Origin: CAVSWT01 sp963775245
Lineage (GTDB): Bacteria > Bacteroidota > Ignavibacteria > Ignavibacteriales > Ignavibacteriaceae
DNA length: 64,000 nt
Reading direction: 5' to 3'
Assembly (NCBI GenBank): GCA_963775245.1
Contig: CAVZID010000040.1
Location: forward strand, 124,001-188,000
A model generated the notes under the pieces. It saw nothing but the letters and a program-made list of their open reading frames with translations, had not been told where the DNA came from and made no database searches. Of this stretch, positions 9,361 through 21,513 are shown in pieces (positions within the stretch are counted from its first letter, which is position 1; every line of letters begins with the position of its first letter). The translations under genes and the position numbers were made by a program.

Positions 9361-10674
9361 TTGAAATTAAACAAATCACCATTCTGGGTAATAGGGATAA
9401 TTGCTGCAGTGTTATCTATATTCTTTATTTATTTACAAAATCAGATTAATATTTTCCCTGAGAACACTATAAAGAAACTATATTACATTGATAATATTTC
9501 CGATGCCCATTTAAAAATCATTAAAAAATTTAATGAGAAATATAAAAATCAGATTGAAGTTATACCCGTTAATCTTCCTTTCTCCAATTTTACTACAAAT
9601 GATAGAAAAGAAATTTTAACCCGTTCTTTAAGAAGCAGGGGAGATGGAATAGATATTTTTGCTGTTGATTTGATTTGGATTCCCCGGTTTGCAAAATGGG
9701 GATATGATATGCAAAAACGTTTTGATCAAAAAACCCTCGATAATGTGAACAAGATGGCATTGAATGCCGGCTATCATGATGACAGCCTTGTAGCCTTTCC
9801 AATGTTTCTTGATGAAGGTGTATTGTATTATAGGAAAGATTTGATTGAAAAGCTGCCTGATGGAAAAGAAATTGAAAACCAGATTAATAATTCACTTACC
9901 TGGGATCAATTTATTAATCTCGGCAAGCGTTTTCAAAAATATAAAAATCCTTACTACATTTTTACAGGCGGAGATTTTGAAGGCATGCTATGCTGCTTTC
10001 ATGAAATGTTATCTAACCAGGAATCAAATAAAATATTTGAAAGCAAAACCGTTGATCTAAATGATCCTTATGCCGAACGCGGTTTGCAAATGATGAGAGA
10101 TTTTATTTATAAATATAAATTTTCACCTATTGAAGTAACACGATTCGATGAATATAATAGTTATCTTTATGCAAATGCTAAAAATGCTGTTTTCCTGCGC
10201 GGATGGGTTGGATATCACAAACAGTACAAAAGATTTTTAAAGGATACTTCCAACATAGCCAACATGGAAATTGCACCTCTGCCTCATTTCAAAGGGAATA
10301 ACACTTCCGGAGTTTTTGGAGGATGGAGCTTAATGATTTCTAAATTTTCTAATAGAAAAGAAGAAGCTTTAAAGTTTATTAAATTCATGTTCCAGAAAGA
10401 AAACCAGCAGATACTTTATGAAGAGGGGGGTTATCTTCCAATTAACAATGAAGTATATGAAGATACATCGTATCTAAATCAACATAAAGAATTAAAAAAA
10501 TTTCAACAGCTTCTTAAGTGGGGAAGGCACCGCCCCTTTATGGAGAATTACACCATGCTTTCTGAAATTATGTCCAGGTATTTTCACAAAGCTTTACTAA
10601 ATGAAATATCGGTTAAAGAAGCTTTGAATGATGCTACAAAGCAAATCAATAATGAAAAAACTGTTGAAAAATAG
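9361..10674 (+). CDS. Membrane-anchored extracellular solute-binding protein, family 1
   Basis: A 437-residue protein with an N-terminal membrane anchor (WVIGIIAAVLSIFFIYL) and no lipobox, followed by a sugar-type SBP_bac_1 fold. Visible family features are DIFAVDLIWIPRFAKWGYD, a hinge region VAFPMFLDEGVLYYRKDLI, and WSLMISKFSNRKEEALKFIKFM near the C-terminus. It starts at TTG with an in-frame stop just upstream. AAAGGG directly abuts the start, which is poor spacing, so expression may be low. There is no ABC permease or ATPase beside it. Instead a histidine kinase begins 18 bp after its stop, suggesting it is the ligand-binding input of a signalling system rather than part of a transporter. 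Sugar specificity is not visible. Confidence 0.87.
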   Translation: MKLNKSPFWVIGIIAAVLSIFFIYLQNQINIFPENTIKKLYYIDNISDAHLKIIKKFNEKYKNQIEVIPVNLPFSNFTTNDRKEILTRSLRSRGDGIDIFAVDLIWIPRFAKWGYDMQKRFDQKTLDNVNKMALNAGYHDDSLVAFPMFLDEGVLYYRKDLIEKLPDGKEIENQINNSLTWDQFINLGKRFQKYKNPYYIFTGGDFEGMLCCFHEMLSNQESNKIFESKTVDLNDPYAERGLQMMRDFIYKYKFSPIEVTRFDEYNSYLYANAKNAVFLRGWVGYHKQYKRFLKDTSNIANMEIAPLPHFKGNNTSGVFGGWSLMISKFSNRKEEALKFIKFMFQKENQQILYEEGGYLPINNEVYEDTSYLNQHKELKKFQQLLKWGRHRPFMENYTMLSEIMSRYFHKALLNEISVKEALNDATKQINNEKTVEK

Positions 10675-10692
10675 TTAGGAGTTTGTAAGCAA

Positions 10693-12165
10693 ATGAAAGT
10701 AATTAACAAATTAAAATATATGCGGTTCGAATGGAAGCATATCTTAATTATTTTCTTAATACTAATTATCTTCCAGGTATTTGTAACACAATTACAGCAA
10801 AATACTCTTCGAAATCTTTTATCTGATACAATGGATTGGTATAAGCAAAATTCTGCGGAACAAATCGGGAATTTAACCACTACTTCATTAGAACTATTAT
10901 TGGAATCCGATCCTCTTGATAACGGCGGAGAAGATGAAGCATATCGCGCCAGAAATCTTGTGCATGCATTAAATAGTATTTTAAAGCAGCCTTTAATGAA
11001 AAGAAATGTTGAGGAAATGTGTGTTATTCTTCCATATAATGGAAAGTTCATTGCTATGGATTTAGGCCAAACACTTTTTAATTATTACTACAACCATAAA
11101 ATTTCAGATTCACTGAATAATCCGATATATAAAGACGCTATTGCCAGGTACTCTAAAATTCATAATAAAATGATTAAATCGGAACTCATAACAAGCTTTG
11201 AAGAAAAGCAGAATGTAGTTCATGTTTACGTGCCTTTGGTTCCTCATGGTGAATACAGCGGTGCAGTCTATTTAAAAATTCATCCGGATTTTTCTTTTAT
11301 AAGCCAGCAGATACTTGCAGGCTTTAACAAAACTGTTTTGTTTTTTTATTCGCTTATATTGTTGGGTTTGATGGCTATGTTTTATATCTCGTCTTATACA
11401 TTAATTGAAAGAGATGAAACAAGAGAACAGTTATATAAAGAAAGAGAAGCCCATCTCCATGAACATATTGCACAAAAGAAAGAACATCTTTTTGCTAAAA
11501 GAATTTATCACACACATCATAAAGCAGAAAAAGTGATGGGCTTTATAAATGAAGATTTAGAAAAGATTGATGAATCAAATATTAAGGAAGTAAGATACCG
11601 AATTTCAAAATATGCAAACTTTATTTCAAGAGTTATCTATGATATGAAATGGTATAATCCGCCTATCCAAACTATAAGAAATATTATCTTTAAAACTGAT
11701 TTAAATGAAGTTCTAAAATTTATCGTTAATGAAATCTTCTTAAGAATTTCCTTACAGGTAAAATCGATAAATTTTAATTTTAATCTTGATAATAATCTCC
11801 CGAAAGTTTCTGTTAATGAATTTGTGGTTTGGGAAATTATAGAGCCTTTAATTCAAAACTCAATCGATCACGCAGACAAGGATTTAATTGAAATTACCAT
11901 TAGCACCTGTTATAGCCCTGAAATTAAAAATACTATTTTAACAATCGAAGATAATGGTGTAGGAATCCGTCCCGATCTTTTAGAAAAAAATGAATTTGGT
12001 GTTAAGAGGATATTTCTTGAAAATATTTCAACCAAAGATGAAAATGGCAACCGCGGCTACGGCTGCTATCTTGCTCATGAAATATCCAAACGGTGCGGAT
12101 GGGAACTTGATGCTTTTAATAATAAAACAGAAGGATGCAGATTTGTGTTAGTAATTAAACATTAA
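10693..12165 (+). CDS. Atypical sensor histidine kinase
   Basis: A 490-residue inner-membrane kinase. There is one membrane segment near residues 16-34, a periplasmic domain of about 180 residues, a second segment (about 217-237, VLFFYSLILLGLMAMFYI), then a cytoplasmic helical region. The phosphoacceptor helix is degenerate (candidate His in RIYHTHHKAEKVMGF). The ATPase domain is clear: N box EPLIQNSIDHAD, G1 DNGVGI, G2 NRGYGCYLAHEISKRCG. It starts 18 bp after the solute-binding protein and is followed by a sigma-54 response regulator, so the three probably form one sensing unit. A perfect 16-bp palindrome separates it from the regulator gene. Confidence 0.88.
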   Translation: MKVINKLKYMRFEWKHILIIFLILIIFQVFVTQLQQNTLRNLLSDTMDWYKQNSAEQIGNLTTTSLELLLESDPLDNGGEDEAYRARNLVHALNSILKQPLMKRNVEEMCVILPYNGKFIAMDLGQTLFNYYYNHKISDSLNNPIYKDAIARYSKIHNKMIKSELITSFEEKQNVVHVYVPLVPHGEYSGAVYLKIHPDFSFISQQILAGFNKTVLFFYSLILLGLMAMFYISSYTLIERDETREQLYKEREAHLHEHIAQKKEHLFAKRIYHTHHKAEKVMGFINEDLEKIDESNIKEVRYRISKYANFISRVIYDMKWYNPPIQTIRNIIFKTDLNEVLKFIVNEIFLRISLQVKSINFNFNLDNNLPKVSVNEFVVWEIIEPLIQNSIDHADKDLIEITISTCYSPEIKNTILTIEDNGVGIRPDLLEKNEFGVKRIFLENISTKDENGNRGYGCYLAHEISKRCGWELDAFNNKTEGCRFVLVIKH

Positions 12166-12171
12166 TTTATA

Positions 12172-12187
12172 TTTGCACCGGTGCAAA
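12172..12187. promoter_or_regulatory. 16-bp perfect palindrome, possible operator
   Basis: TTTGCACCGGTGCAAA is a perfect palindrome in the 59-bp gap between the kinase and response-regulator genes, followed by an A run. The central CG and outward-facing TTGCA arms resemble LacI-family operators, so an operator is one reading. A 6-bp stem with a CCGG loop is the other. No second copy was noticed in the window. Confidence 0.45.
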
Positions 12188-12224
12188 AAAAAATAGTGAT
12201 GATTTATAAATACCTGGAGAGAGA

Positions 12225-13680
12225 ATGCAGTTCAATAAACCAATAAACCTTTTGCTGATAGAAGATGAATCTTTTGATGTAAACAGGGTTAAACGTACTT
12301 TAGCTCCTTTTAGCGACAAACTAATAATTAAAAAAGTTGTTGCCGATGGGCAGTCTGCGCTAAAGCTTTTATCTGATGGAGAAGATGAATTTGATGTGAT
12401 TATAATGGATTACCAGATAATGGGGCCGCTCACCGGGTGAGAGACTTATTCACAAAATAAAAAATATTGATCCGTTTATCCAGATTATTGTTATTACAAA
12501 AATGACAATTAATGTAACTGATTTCGAGTTTGCGAATAAATTAATTGAAGCTGGTGCTATGTGGTTCTGCACAAAATATCCTGCTGATATTCAAGAATAT
12601 ATTTACCAGCCAACTGACCTTCTCTTGTCAATCTATAATGCTTATGAGAAAAAAAGACTGAACCTTGATAATATAAAATCAAATTTACAATTGAATCAAT
12701 CTATAAATAATACATTAAGAAAGAAAAAAATTATTGGCGAATCTCCAGCAGTAAAAAGAATGTTAAAGCAAATTGAAAAAGCTGCTCAACAGGATGCAAC
12801 CGTACTAATCTCCGGAGCTTCAGGTACAGGTAAAGAATTAGTAGCAACTCATATTCATTATCTCAGTAAAAGAAAATATGAAAATTTTGTTTCGATTAAT
12901 GCAGGAAGCATTCCTCATGATTTAGTAGAAAGCGAACTATTCGGTTTTGAAAAAGGATCATTCACCGGTGCAGTTAATCCTAAAAAAGGCCTTTTTGAGA
13001 TCGCAAATAATGGTTCAATTTTTTTAGATGAAATTGGAATCTTACCAATGTCCTCTCAGGTAAAATTATTAAGAGTTCTTCAAGAAGGTGAACTTGATAA
13101 AATTGGAAGAACAGAAAAAGTTAAAGTCGATGTTCGTGTTATAGCTGCAACTAATGTTGATCTTGAAAAAGCAATCGAGGAGAAAAAGTTTAGGGAAGAT
13201 CTTTATTACCGGTTGAATGTGGTTTACATTTATACTCCAACTTTGAGGGAGCGTATTGAAGACATCCCACTTTTAACTGATTATTTTATTGATAAATACA
13301 GCAGCCAAATGGCAATAGATACTCCAAGAATATCCGGCGAAGCATTAGAAGTACTTCAATCTTATGATTGGCCGGGCAACATAAGACAGCTTCAAAACAT
13401 TATTCAAAGAGTTTTAATTTCTTCTGAAGGGGAAATTAAAAAAGATGACGTTGTAAATGTTTTAGGCCCCAAAAAAGTTGGAACTATTACAGGACCAGAA
13501 TTTTGGTTTGGTGAAAAAATATTAACATGGAAAGAAATGGAAAGCATATTCAGGTGGAGATATTTCAATCATGTTAAAAATAAAACAAAGTCCGAATCAG
13601 AAGCAGCCAAAAAATTGGGGATTGCGCCTTCTAACTTTTATAGAATGTGCAACAAGCTGGGAATAAAAAAAGCACAATAA
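12225..13680 (+). pseudogene. Sigma-54 response regulator, one frameshift in receiver domain
   Basis: Two frames join into one NtrC-type regulator of about 485 residues. The first (12225-12440) holds the receiver N-terminus with acidic pocket IEDE and phosphoacceptor D62 in VIIMDYQ. Dropping one G in the CCGGG near 12437 continues as ERLIHKIKNIDPFIQIIVIT into the second frame, whose usable ATG is at 12502. The AAA+ domain has Walker A GASGTGKE, the sigma-54-contacting GSFTGA loop and Walker B LDEIG. A Fis-type HTH (AAKKLGIAPSNFYRMCNKLGI) closes it. It most likely answers the upstream kinase and activates sigma-54 promoters, perhaps of the glycosidase genes that follow. Confidence 0.88.
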
Positions 13681-14059
13681 TGATTTAATAGAAAATAAGA
13701 TTGGGAATTAATAATGTTTGATTAATTTCTTTTAAACAAATCATTTACTGCATGGATTTAATATATCATTTTGATATAACCGTTGATTAATTGCTTTTAT
13801 CTTTTTGATATAGAAAAATAGTTTAATTATTACATTTCTTGCTGCAAATCAAAATTATTAAACTTAAAAATAACGGTATAATCATTGTGTTAATACATAA
13901 ACATATTTATGTATTAGAGAATAATTTAAGAGGGTGAATATTGTTCAATTTTCACTACGCTAAAATTGTTATCGCTCGTAATATTACCTTCCTTTTAGGA
14001 TTTAATATTTTTAAAATTATATTAAATGATTTACTAAACTGTAATTAAAAAGGCTTTCA
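13681..14059. other. Intergenic region upstream of glycosidase genes
   Basis: A 379-bp AT-rich spacer that should hold the promoter of the hydrolase cluster. It has a 7-bp inverted repeat (CAATTTT ... AAAATTG near 13944-13966). I did not find a convincing GG-N10-GC sigma-54 element. AAAAAGG precedes the ATG at 14060. Confidence 0.35.
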
Positions 14060-16889
14060 ATGAAATTAAAAAATTGGCAATTCACAATAATAATATTCTC
14101 TTTGCTCATTGGTCTTCAAAATAATTTCGCTTATGAAAAGCAGCCAGACGGTGTACTTTTCAAAATGCAGAAACAAAAAGTTACAGATGCAAAATGGATA
14201 AAAATTCAAGTTTGTAATGATGATATAATTAGAGTTATTGCATCACCTGTAGATTCATTTTCTCATCGCCCCAGCTTAATGGTTGTTAAAAAAAATTGGA
14301 CGCCTGTAAAATGGACGGTCAATGAGAATGGCAGCACTGTTGAAATATCTACTTCAAATGTAGTTGTTCATGTCGATACTATTACAGGTGCAGTTGCATT
14401 TTATGATTCTGCCAACAATTTGTTGCTGCAAGAAAATACTAGTGGTGGAAAAGTTATTACTTCAGCAGATGTAATGGGAGAACAAACATATCATATTCAA
14501 GATCTTTTCAACTCGCCTGATGATGAAGCTTTTTACGGACTTGGCCAGCATCAAAATGGAATAATGAATTATAAAGGCCACGATGTAGACCTCTGGCAAT
14601 ATAATATTGTTGATATAATTCCATTTCTTGTTTCCAACAAGCATTATGGAATTCTATGGGATAATAATTCTCGAACAAAATTTGGAGATATTCGCGATTA
14701 TGAAACTTTAAATAATCTTAAACTTTATGATGAAGATGGAAATGAAGGCGGACTAACTGCAGAATATTTCAAGGATACTTCATGTACAGAACTTTTTACG
14801 AAAAGAACAGAACCAAGAATTGAACACGAATTTATTGATGTGAATGATGCTTTCCCGGATGGATTTCATCAAAATGTAAAAGCCGTAAGATGGAGCGGTG
14901 AAATTGAATGCAATGAACCCGGTATTCATAAATTTAGACTTTATGCTTCAAGTTATATTAAAATGTGGCTGGATGGTAAATTGTTAGTTGATTCCTGGAG
15001 ACAAAATTGGCTTCCTTGGACTCACATATTAAATCTTGATATGGAACAGGGAAAAAATATAAAATTAAAATTGAATGGATTCCTAATGATGGATATATTG
15101 GATTAAAATTATCTTCCACCGATAAAGAAGATTTTGAACATAACATTTCTCTCTATTCTGAAGTAGCGGATCAAATTGATTATTATTTTATTCACGGTAA
15201 AAATATGGATGAAGTTATTCATGGTTATCGTGAAATAACAGGCAAAGCTCCGATGATGCCAAAATGGGCAATGGGTTTATGGCAATGCCGTCAGCGCTAT
15301 AAAACTCAGGATGAATTGCTTGCAGTTGTAAAAGAATTTCGAAAAAGAAAAATTCCGTTGGATAATATTGTACAGGATTGGTTTTACTGGAAAGAAGATC
15401 AATGGGGAAGTCACGAATTTGATGCGACTCGTTATCCCGATCCTGAATGGAATGGTTGAAGAATTACATAATAAACTACATACACATATTATGATTTCTG
15501 TATGGGCCAAATTTTATGTTGGAACAAAACATTATGATGAATTTAAAGAACATGGCTGGCTTTATATGCGCAATGTTGAAAAGGGACAAAGAGATTGGGT
15601 TGGTCCGGGTTATGTTTCAACATTTTATGATCCTTATAGTACAGGAGCCAGAAAATTATATTGGAAACAAATCAATGAACATTTATTCTCAAAAGGTTTT
15701 GATGCATGGTGGCTCGACAGCGACCGAACCGGATATTTGTTCAAATCTTTCAAGAAATGAAACAACTTTGCGGGAAGGACCAACAGCTTTGGGTTCTGCT
15801 TCAAGATATGCAAATACTTTTTCATTGATGAATTCTAAAGCAGTTTATGAAGGTCAAAGAAAAACCAATCCGAATAAACGAGTATTTATTTTAACACGTT
15901 CTGCATTTGCCGGGCAGCAAAGATATTCTGCCGCAACATGGAGCGGAGATGTTGCAGCAAGATGGGAAGATTTAAGAAATCAAATTTCCGCAGGCTTAAA
16001 TTTCTCTATTTCAGGAATTCCTTATTGGACAACAGACATCGGCGGTTTTGCGGTTGAACCGCGATATGAAAATCCAAATGAATCTGATCTTGAAGAATGG
16101 CGGGAATTAAAGACACGATGGTTCCAGTTCGGTACTTTCTGTCCTTTGTTAAGGGTTCACGGTGAATTTCCATACCGCGAAATGTTTAATATTGCTCCGG
16201 AAGATCATCCTGCTTATAAAACAATGCTTGCTTATGATAAACTTCGTTATCGTTTGATGCCATACATTTATTCATTAAACGGAATGGTAACACAAAATGA
16301 TTATACAATTATGCGTGCATTGGTTATGGATTTTCAAAATGATAAAAATGTTTTAAATATCGGTGATCAATTTATGTTTGGGCCTTCATTATTAATCAAT
16401 CCGGTAACTGAATATAAAGCAGATCAGAGAAATGTTTATCTTACCGGAAGGACCGGATGGTATGATTTCAATCAGGGAAATATTTTGAGGGTGGACAAAC
16501 AATAAATGCAGATGCACCTTATACTGAACATTCCTATTTACGTAAAAGAAGGTTCAATAATTCCATGCGGACCTGAAATTCAATATGCATCTGAAAAACC
16601 GGCTGATCCGATTCGTTTATTTATTTATACAGGAAGTGACGGTTCATTTAAACTTTATGAAGATGAGAATATTAATTATAATTATGAAAAAGGAAAATTT
16701 GCATTAATACCTTTTACATATAACGAACGAATAAAACATTGACAATTGGAAATCGAGACGGGGAATTTGACGGCATGTTGAAAACAAGAACATTTGAAAT
16801 TGTATGGATAACCAAAATAAACCTTCCGGGTTGATTTCGATTCAAAGCCTGATGAAGTTGTTAAATATAATGGTACTGAGCAATTGTAA
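14060..16889 (+). pseudogene. GH31 alpha-xylosidase-like enzyme with PA14 domain, multiple frameshifts
   Basis: At least seven one-base shifts (near 15075, 15455, 15723, 16487, 16530, 16742, 16830) split one protein of about 940 residues, but all parts are recognisable. In order: a signal peptide, the GH31 N-terminal beta-sandwich (FYGLGQHQNG), an inserted PA14 domain (GLTAEYFKD to KMWLDGKLLVDSWR), then the catalytic barrel. The region around 15715-15735 reads AWWLD then ATEPD once an extra A is removed; this gives the nucleophile motif WWLDATEPD of PA14-containing GH31 alpha-xylosidases. The likely substrate is alpha-1,6-xylose on xyloglucan oligosaccharides. The frameshifts may be sequencing errors or decay; their density here is high. 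Confidence 0.82.
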
Positions 16890-16967
16890 AGATGAAATAA
16901 TGAGTTGCATTAATTTTTCTATTTCGATACAGCAATCAATTATAAATCAATTTAATAGGATAAAGAA

Positions 16968-19402
16968 ATGAAATTCTTTTTATAAATCTGAAATAAATTT
17001 CCTGTTCTCTTTAGGTTCTTTTCTTTGACTTGCATTATTGATTAATGGCTGTTCAAAATTCAAGAGTAGTCAAAACAAGATTTTGAAAGCAATTGGAAAT
17101 TTAATTTAGGCGATGTTACAGATGCGCAAATTCCTGACTTTGATGATTCCAATGGCGTAAACTCGATCTTCCGCATGATTGGAGTATCGAAGGAAAATTT
17201 GATAAGGATAATCCTGCCGGCGTTGGCGGCGGAGCATTGCCCGGCGGAATAGGCTGGTATAGAAAAACATTTAAATTACCGGAATCCGAAAAAGATAAAT
17301 ATCTTTTATCGATTTCGATGGTGTTTATCGAAACAGTGAAGTTTGGATAAACGGACATTATCTCGGAAAACGTCCTTACGGTTACAGTTCATTTCAATAT
17401 GAATTAACACCATATCTAAAATATGGAAATGAAAAAAATGTTATTGCTGTGAAAGTTGATAATTCAAAACAGCCAAACTCCCGCTGGTATTCCGGTTCAG
17501 GAATTTATAGAAATGTTTGGCTGGTTACTACAGAAAAAATTTTCGTAGATCATTGGGGAACATTTATTACTACTCCTGCAGTAAATAAAAATGCTGCAAA
17601 AGTTTCAATTCAAACTAAAGTAAAAAAAATCGGGTGAGGATAGAAAAATTACTTTAACCACAGTTATTATTAATCCAAAAGATAATCAATCTGCGAAAAT
17701 AGAAACTGAAAAATTAATACCGAATGATTCTTCAATTGTAATTGCGCAAGAATTAAAGTTGATAATCCCGAACTATGGTCAATTGAAAATCCTAACTTAT
17801 ATAAAGCTGTTTCCACCGTTGAATTTAATGGAAATGAATATGACGAATATGAAACAACTTTTGGAATTCGTACTTTTCAATTTGATATAGAGAAAGGATT
17901 TTTTCTCAATGGAAAAAATATAAAAATAAAAGGCGTTTGCGATCATCATGATTTCGGATGTTTAGGTGCTGCAATTAATACTAGGGCTATCGAACGACAA
18001 CTTGAAATATTAAAAGATATGGGATGTAATGGAATCAGAACATCGCATAATCCGCCCGCTCCTGAACTGTTGGATCTTTGTGATAAGATGGGATTCATTG
18101 TTATGGATGAAGCTTTTGATATGTGGAAAAAAGGTAAAACAAAATATGATTATTCATTGGACTGGGATGAATGGCATAAGAGAGATCTTGAGGATATGGT
18201 TATTCGAGACAGAAATCATCCAAGCATTTTTATCTGGAGCATCGGTAATGAAATTCAGGAGCAATGGGACAGTACAGGAATTCCTATTGCAAAAGAGTTA
18301 TGTTCTATTGTTAGAAATCTCGATACTACCCGTCCAATAACATCTAATTGCAATGATGCTGAACCGGGAAATTTTATTATCAAATCCGGTGCTTTGGATT
18401 TGATAGGATTTAGTTATCATGGACAAAATTATGAAACTTTTCCAAAGAATTTCCCTGGTCAAAAATTAATTGCTTCAGAAACAACTTCCGCATTAGAAAC
18501 ACGCGGACATTATGATATGCCTTCCGATAGTATTAGGCGCTGGCCGTAAGCGATGGGATATACCCTTTACAACCGGAAATTCTGATAATACTTGTTCTGC
18601 TTATGATAATTGCAGTGCACCCTGGGGCGCAACTCATGAAGAAGCTTTAAATCAAGTTAACAAATATGATTATGTATCAGGTATGTATATATGGACAGGC
18701 TTCGATTATTTAGGAGAACCAACTCCTTACGAATGGCCTTCACGCAGTTCTTATTTTGGTATAATAGATCTAGCTGGGTTCCCAAAAGATTCATACTATT
18801 TATATCAAAGTGAATGGACGGATAAACCAGTACTTCATATTTTCCCTCACTGGAATTGGAAATCACATCAGATTGTCGACGTATGGGCTTATACAAATTG
18901 TAATGAAGTAGAGTTATTCTTAAATGGAAATTCATTGGGTACAAAACATAAAACGGGGAATGAACTTCATTTGATGTGGAGAATTCCATTTGTTCCCGGT
19001 ACATTAAAAGCTATAGGAAGAACAAACGGAAAGGAAATATTAACTGAAGAAATAAAAACTGCAGGTCTTCCCTCAAAATTAATTTTACAAGCGGATAGAG
19101 ATACTATCAATGCAGATGGAAAAGATCTTTCTTTTGTAACTGTAAAAATATTGGATGACAAAGGCACTCTAGTTCCTTATGCAGATAATTTAATTCATTT
19201 CGATATTTCAGGGGAAGGGAAGATTGTTGGTGTTGATAATGGGAGTGAAACAGATTTAGAGTCATTCAAAGCTAATCAGCATAAAGCATTTAATGGATTA
19301 TGCTTGGCGGTTGTTCAGTCAAGCAAAAATAAAGGGGATATTAAACTAAAAGTATATTCAGAAGGACTCCAAGAAGCTGTTATAAATATTCAAACAAAAT
19401 AA
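16968..19402 (+). pseudogene. GH2 beta-galactosidase-like lipoprotein, multiple frameshifts
   Basis: One GH2 enzyme of about 800 residues in several frames. The N-terminus has a signal ending LINGC, a lipobox, so it is probably a surface or periplasmic lipoprotein. Sugar-binding domain: DLPHDWSIEG and GGIGWYRKTF. Immunoglobulin-like domain: WYSGSGIYRNVWL. Catalytic barrel: KGVCDHHDFGCLG, RTSHNPPAPELLDLCD, acid/base Glu in IWSIGNE, nucleophile Glu in LIASETTSALETRG. C-terminal DUF4982-like and Ig-like domains end at 19402. Intact stretches are 18019-18549 and about 18512-19402; shifts cluster between 16980 and 18000 and near 18545. Beside GH31 and GH94 it probably removes galactosyl branches. 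Beta-glucuronidase or beta-mannosidase activity cannot be excluded. Confidence 0.8.
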
Positions 19403-19547
19403 CTGCCGTGTTTTGAGTCTATGACATAAGATGATAATGGGTAAAGTTAATAGAACTGGGAAACTTCTATAGATTGATTATTAGAGATATTAGTATGTCA
19501 ATGAATTAATTAAAATCTATTATATGAATAAAATAGGGAAAGTATAA

Positions 19548-21513
19548 GTGAAAAATCTTTTATTATTTATTACTATAATAATGTTATTTTTAACACAATT
19601 GATCTTAGGTCAAGCAGATACTAATTGTTTTTTAGAAGATTATTATCCTAAGTATATTACAGCACCTAATTCAGAATTAGCTCAGAAGCCTTCAGAATCT
19701 CCAACCGTATTTGTCACTATAAATTCAAATGATACTTTAGGTAAAATTTCAAATTATATGTTTGGTAACGCATTTCCTTGCTGGATGGGAAATGTAACAG
19801 GAGATCAGGTTTTGTTAAATAATCTTAAAATACTTAAACCATCATTTATAAGATATCCAGGAGGAAGTTGGGCGGATATCTTTTTTTGGAATGGAATACC
19901 TTCAGATATTCCAGATACCATTTGGGATGGTAACCAGAATAAATGGGTAACTTTTTATCCACAATCAGGAAAAGGCAGTTGGACAACTACTGTTGATAAC
20001 TATTATAGAATGAGGGATGCAATCGGCTGTGAAGGACTGATAACAATTAACTATGCTTATGCACGTTATGGTACAAGTGATGATCCGGTAGCACAAGCTG
20101 CTCATCTTGCAGCTGATTGGGTGAGGTATGATGATGGAAGAACAAGGTTTTGGGAAATTGGTAATGAAAATGCTGGTCCCTGGGAAACTGGTTGGAAAAT
20201 TGACACAACAATAAATAAAGATCGCCAGCCGGAAGTTATTTCAGGTGAACTGTACGGTAAACATTTTAAAGTATTTGTAGATTCAATGAAAGCTGCCGCC
20301 GCTGAAATCAATGCTACAATATATATTGGCGGTCAAGTGTTACATTATGATGGAACAAATAGTTGGAATAGTGTAGATAAAAAATGGAATGAAGGCTTTT
20401 TTAAGGAGGCTGGTAATGTTCCGGATTTTTATTTAATGCATAATTATTTTGGAAACCAATCAAATACTTTAAAAGGTGAAATTGATGTTGCTCGTACCGA
20501 ATTGTTGAAAGACATAAAATTTATACGATCAGATATTTCAGCTAAGAATGCTTTTTCAAGACCTGTCGCAATAACAGAATGGAATTGCAATGGACCAGAA
20601 AATATAACCACATCCGTAGCAAATGGAATGCAGGCAGTTGTATTATTTAGTGAAATGATAAAAAATAATTTCGGATTATCTGCTAGATGGCTGATCGCCA
20701 CTGGAGAAACTGGATTATTATACGCCGGCAGCAATACGGAAATACCTGCATGGAATCCAAGACCTGCATATTTTTATATTTATTTTTTGGAATATTTTAC
20801 TGGTGATCACTCGATTAACACTTCTGTTTCTGGAAGCAGCGACATTCTTGCATACGCTACTACATTTACAAGCGGGCATGATGCCATTGTAATTGTTAAT
20901 AAAGGGAGTACCAGTCAAACCGTGAAAATAAATCCTTTTAAATAGCGTTGGTGATAAATATTATATCTATTCTCTAACAGGCGGAGATAGTGAAGATTTT
21001 TCTCAAACTGTAGTAATAAATGATACAATCCCTGGAAATAAAGAATGGGGGCCATTTAGTAAATTAAGAAAAATACCAGCAAGAGCTTATAATACGGGTG
21101 ATATTATAAAATTTAAGTCGCCGGCAAAGTCTGTGCAATATATTTTAACTGAACCAGGTGATATCGCATTAGCTGTGAAAGATAAAAATATAAGCAGTAA
21201 GATTTCGAATTTTTCACTTTCTCAGAATTATCCGAACCCTTTTAATCCATCTACAAAAATTAAGTATTCCATTCCAAACATAGAGACAAGTCATTCTTCT
21301 ATTGTACAACTGAAGATTTATGATATTCTTGGAAGAGAAGTTGCGACTTTAGTAAACGAAACAAAACAAGCAGGTAATTACGAAGTAGATTTTGATGCAG
21401 ATAAGTTTGATTTGCCAAGTGGAATATATTTCTATCAATTAAGTGTGGGCAGCTTTATCCAAACTAAAAAGATGATTTTTCTAAAAGAATTTTTAAACAA
21501 AGACTTGTTTTAA
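19548..21513 (+). pseudogene. Secreted clan GH-A glycosidase (arabinofuranosidase-like) with T9SS tail
   Basis: A GTG start (RBS AGGGAAAG) opens a 465-residue frame with a signal peptide, stopping at 20945. Dropping one A near 20938 continues as SVGDKYYIYSLTGG to 21513. The barrel has IRYPGGSWAD, acid/base RFWEIGNENAGPWE and nucleophile VAITEWNCNG, the two-glutamate arrangement of clan GH-A, closest in style to GH51 or GH39 alpha-L-arabinofuranosidases and relatives. The C-terminus is a type IX secretion sorting domain (QNYPNPFNPSTKIKYSIP, then IYDILGREVATL and GIYFYQL), so the enzyme is exported to the cell surface or medium. The exact family and substrate are not fixed by sequence reading. 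Confidence 0.8.

Noticed and set aside
12425..12510. Programmed frameshift in the sigma-54 regulator
   Set aside because: No slippery heptamer, and similar one-base errors in homopolymers recur in many unrelated genes, so a sequencing error is simpler.
15516..15780. Alternative frame across the GH31 catalytic region as a separate gene
   Set aside because: The overlapping frame carries no conserved motifs before it reaches the ATEPD segment; it is the wrong frame of the same GH31 gene.
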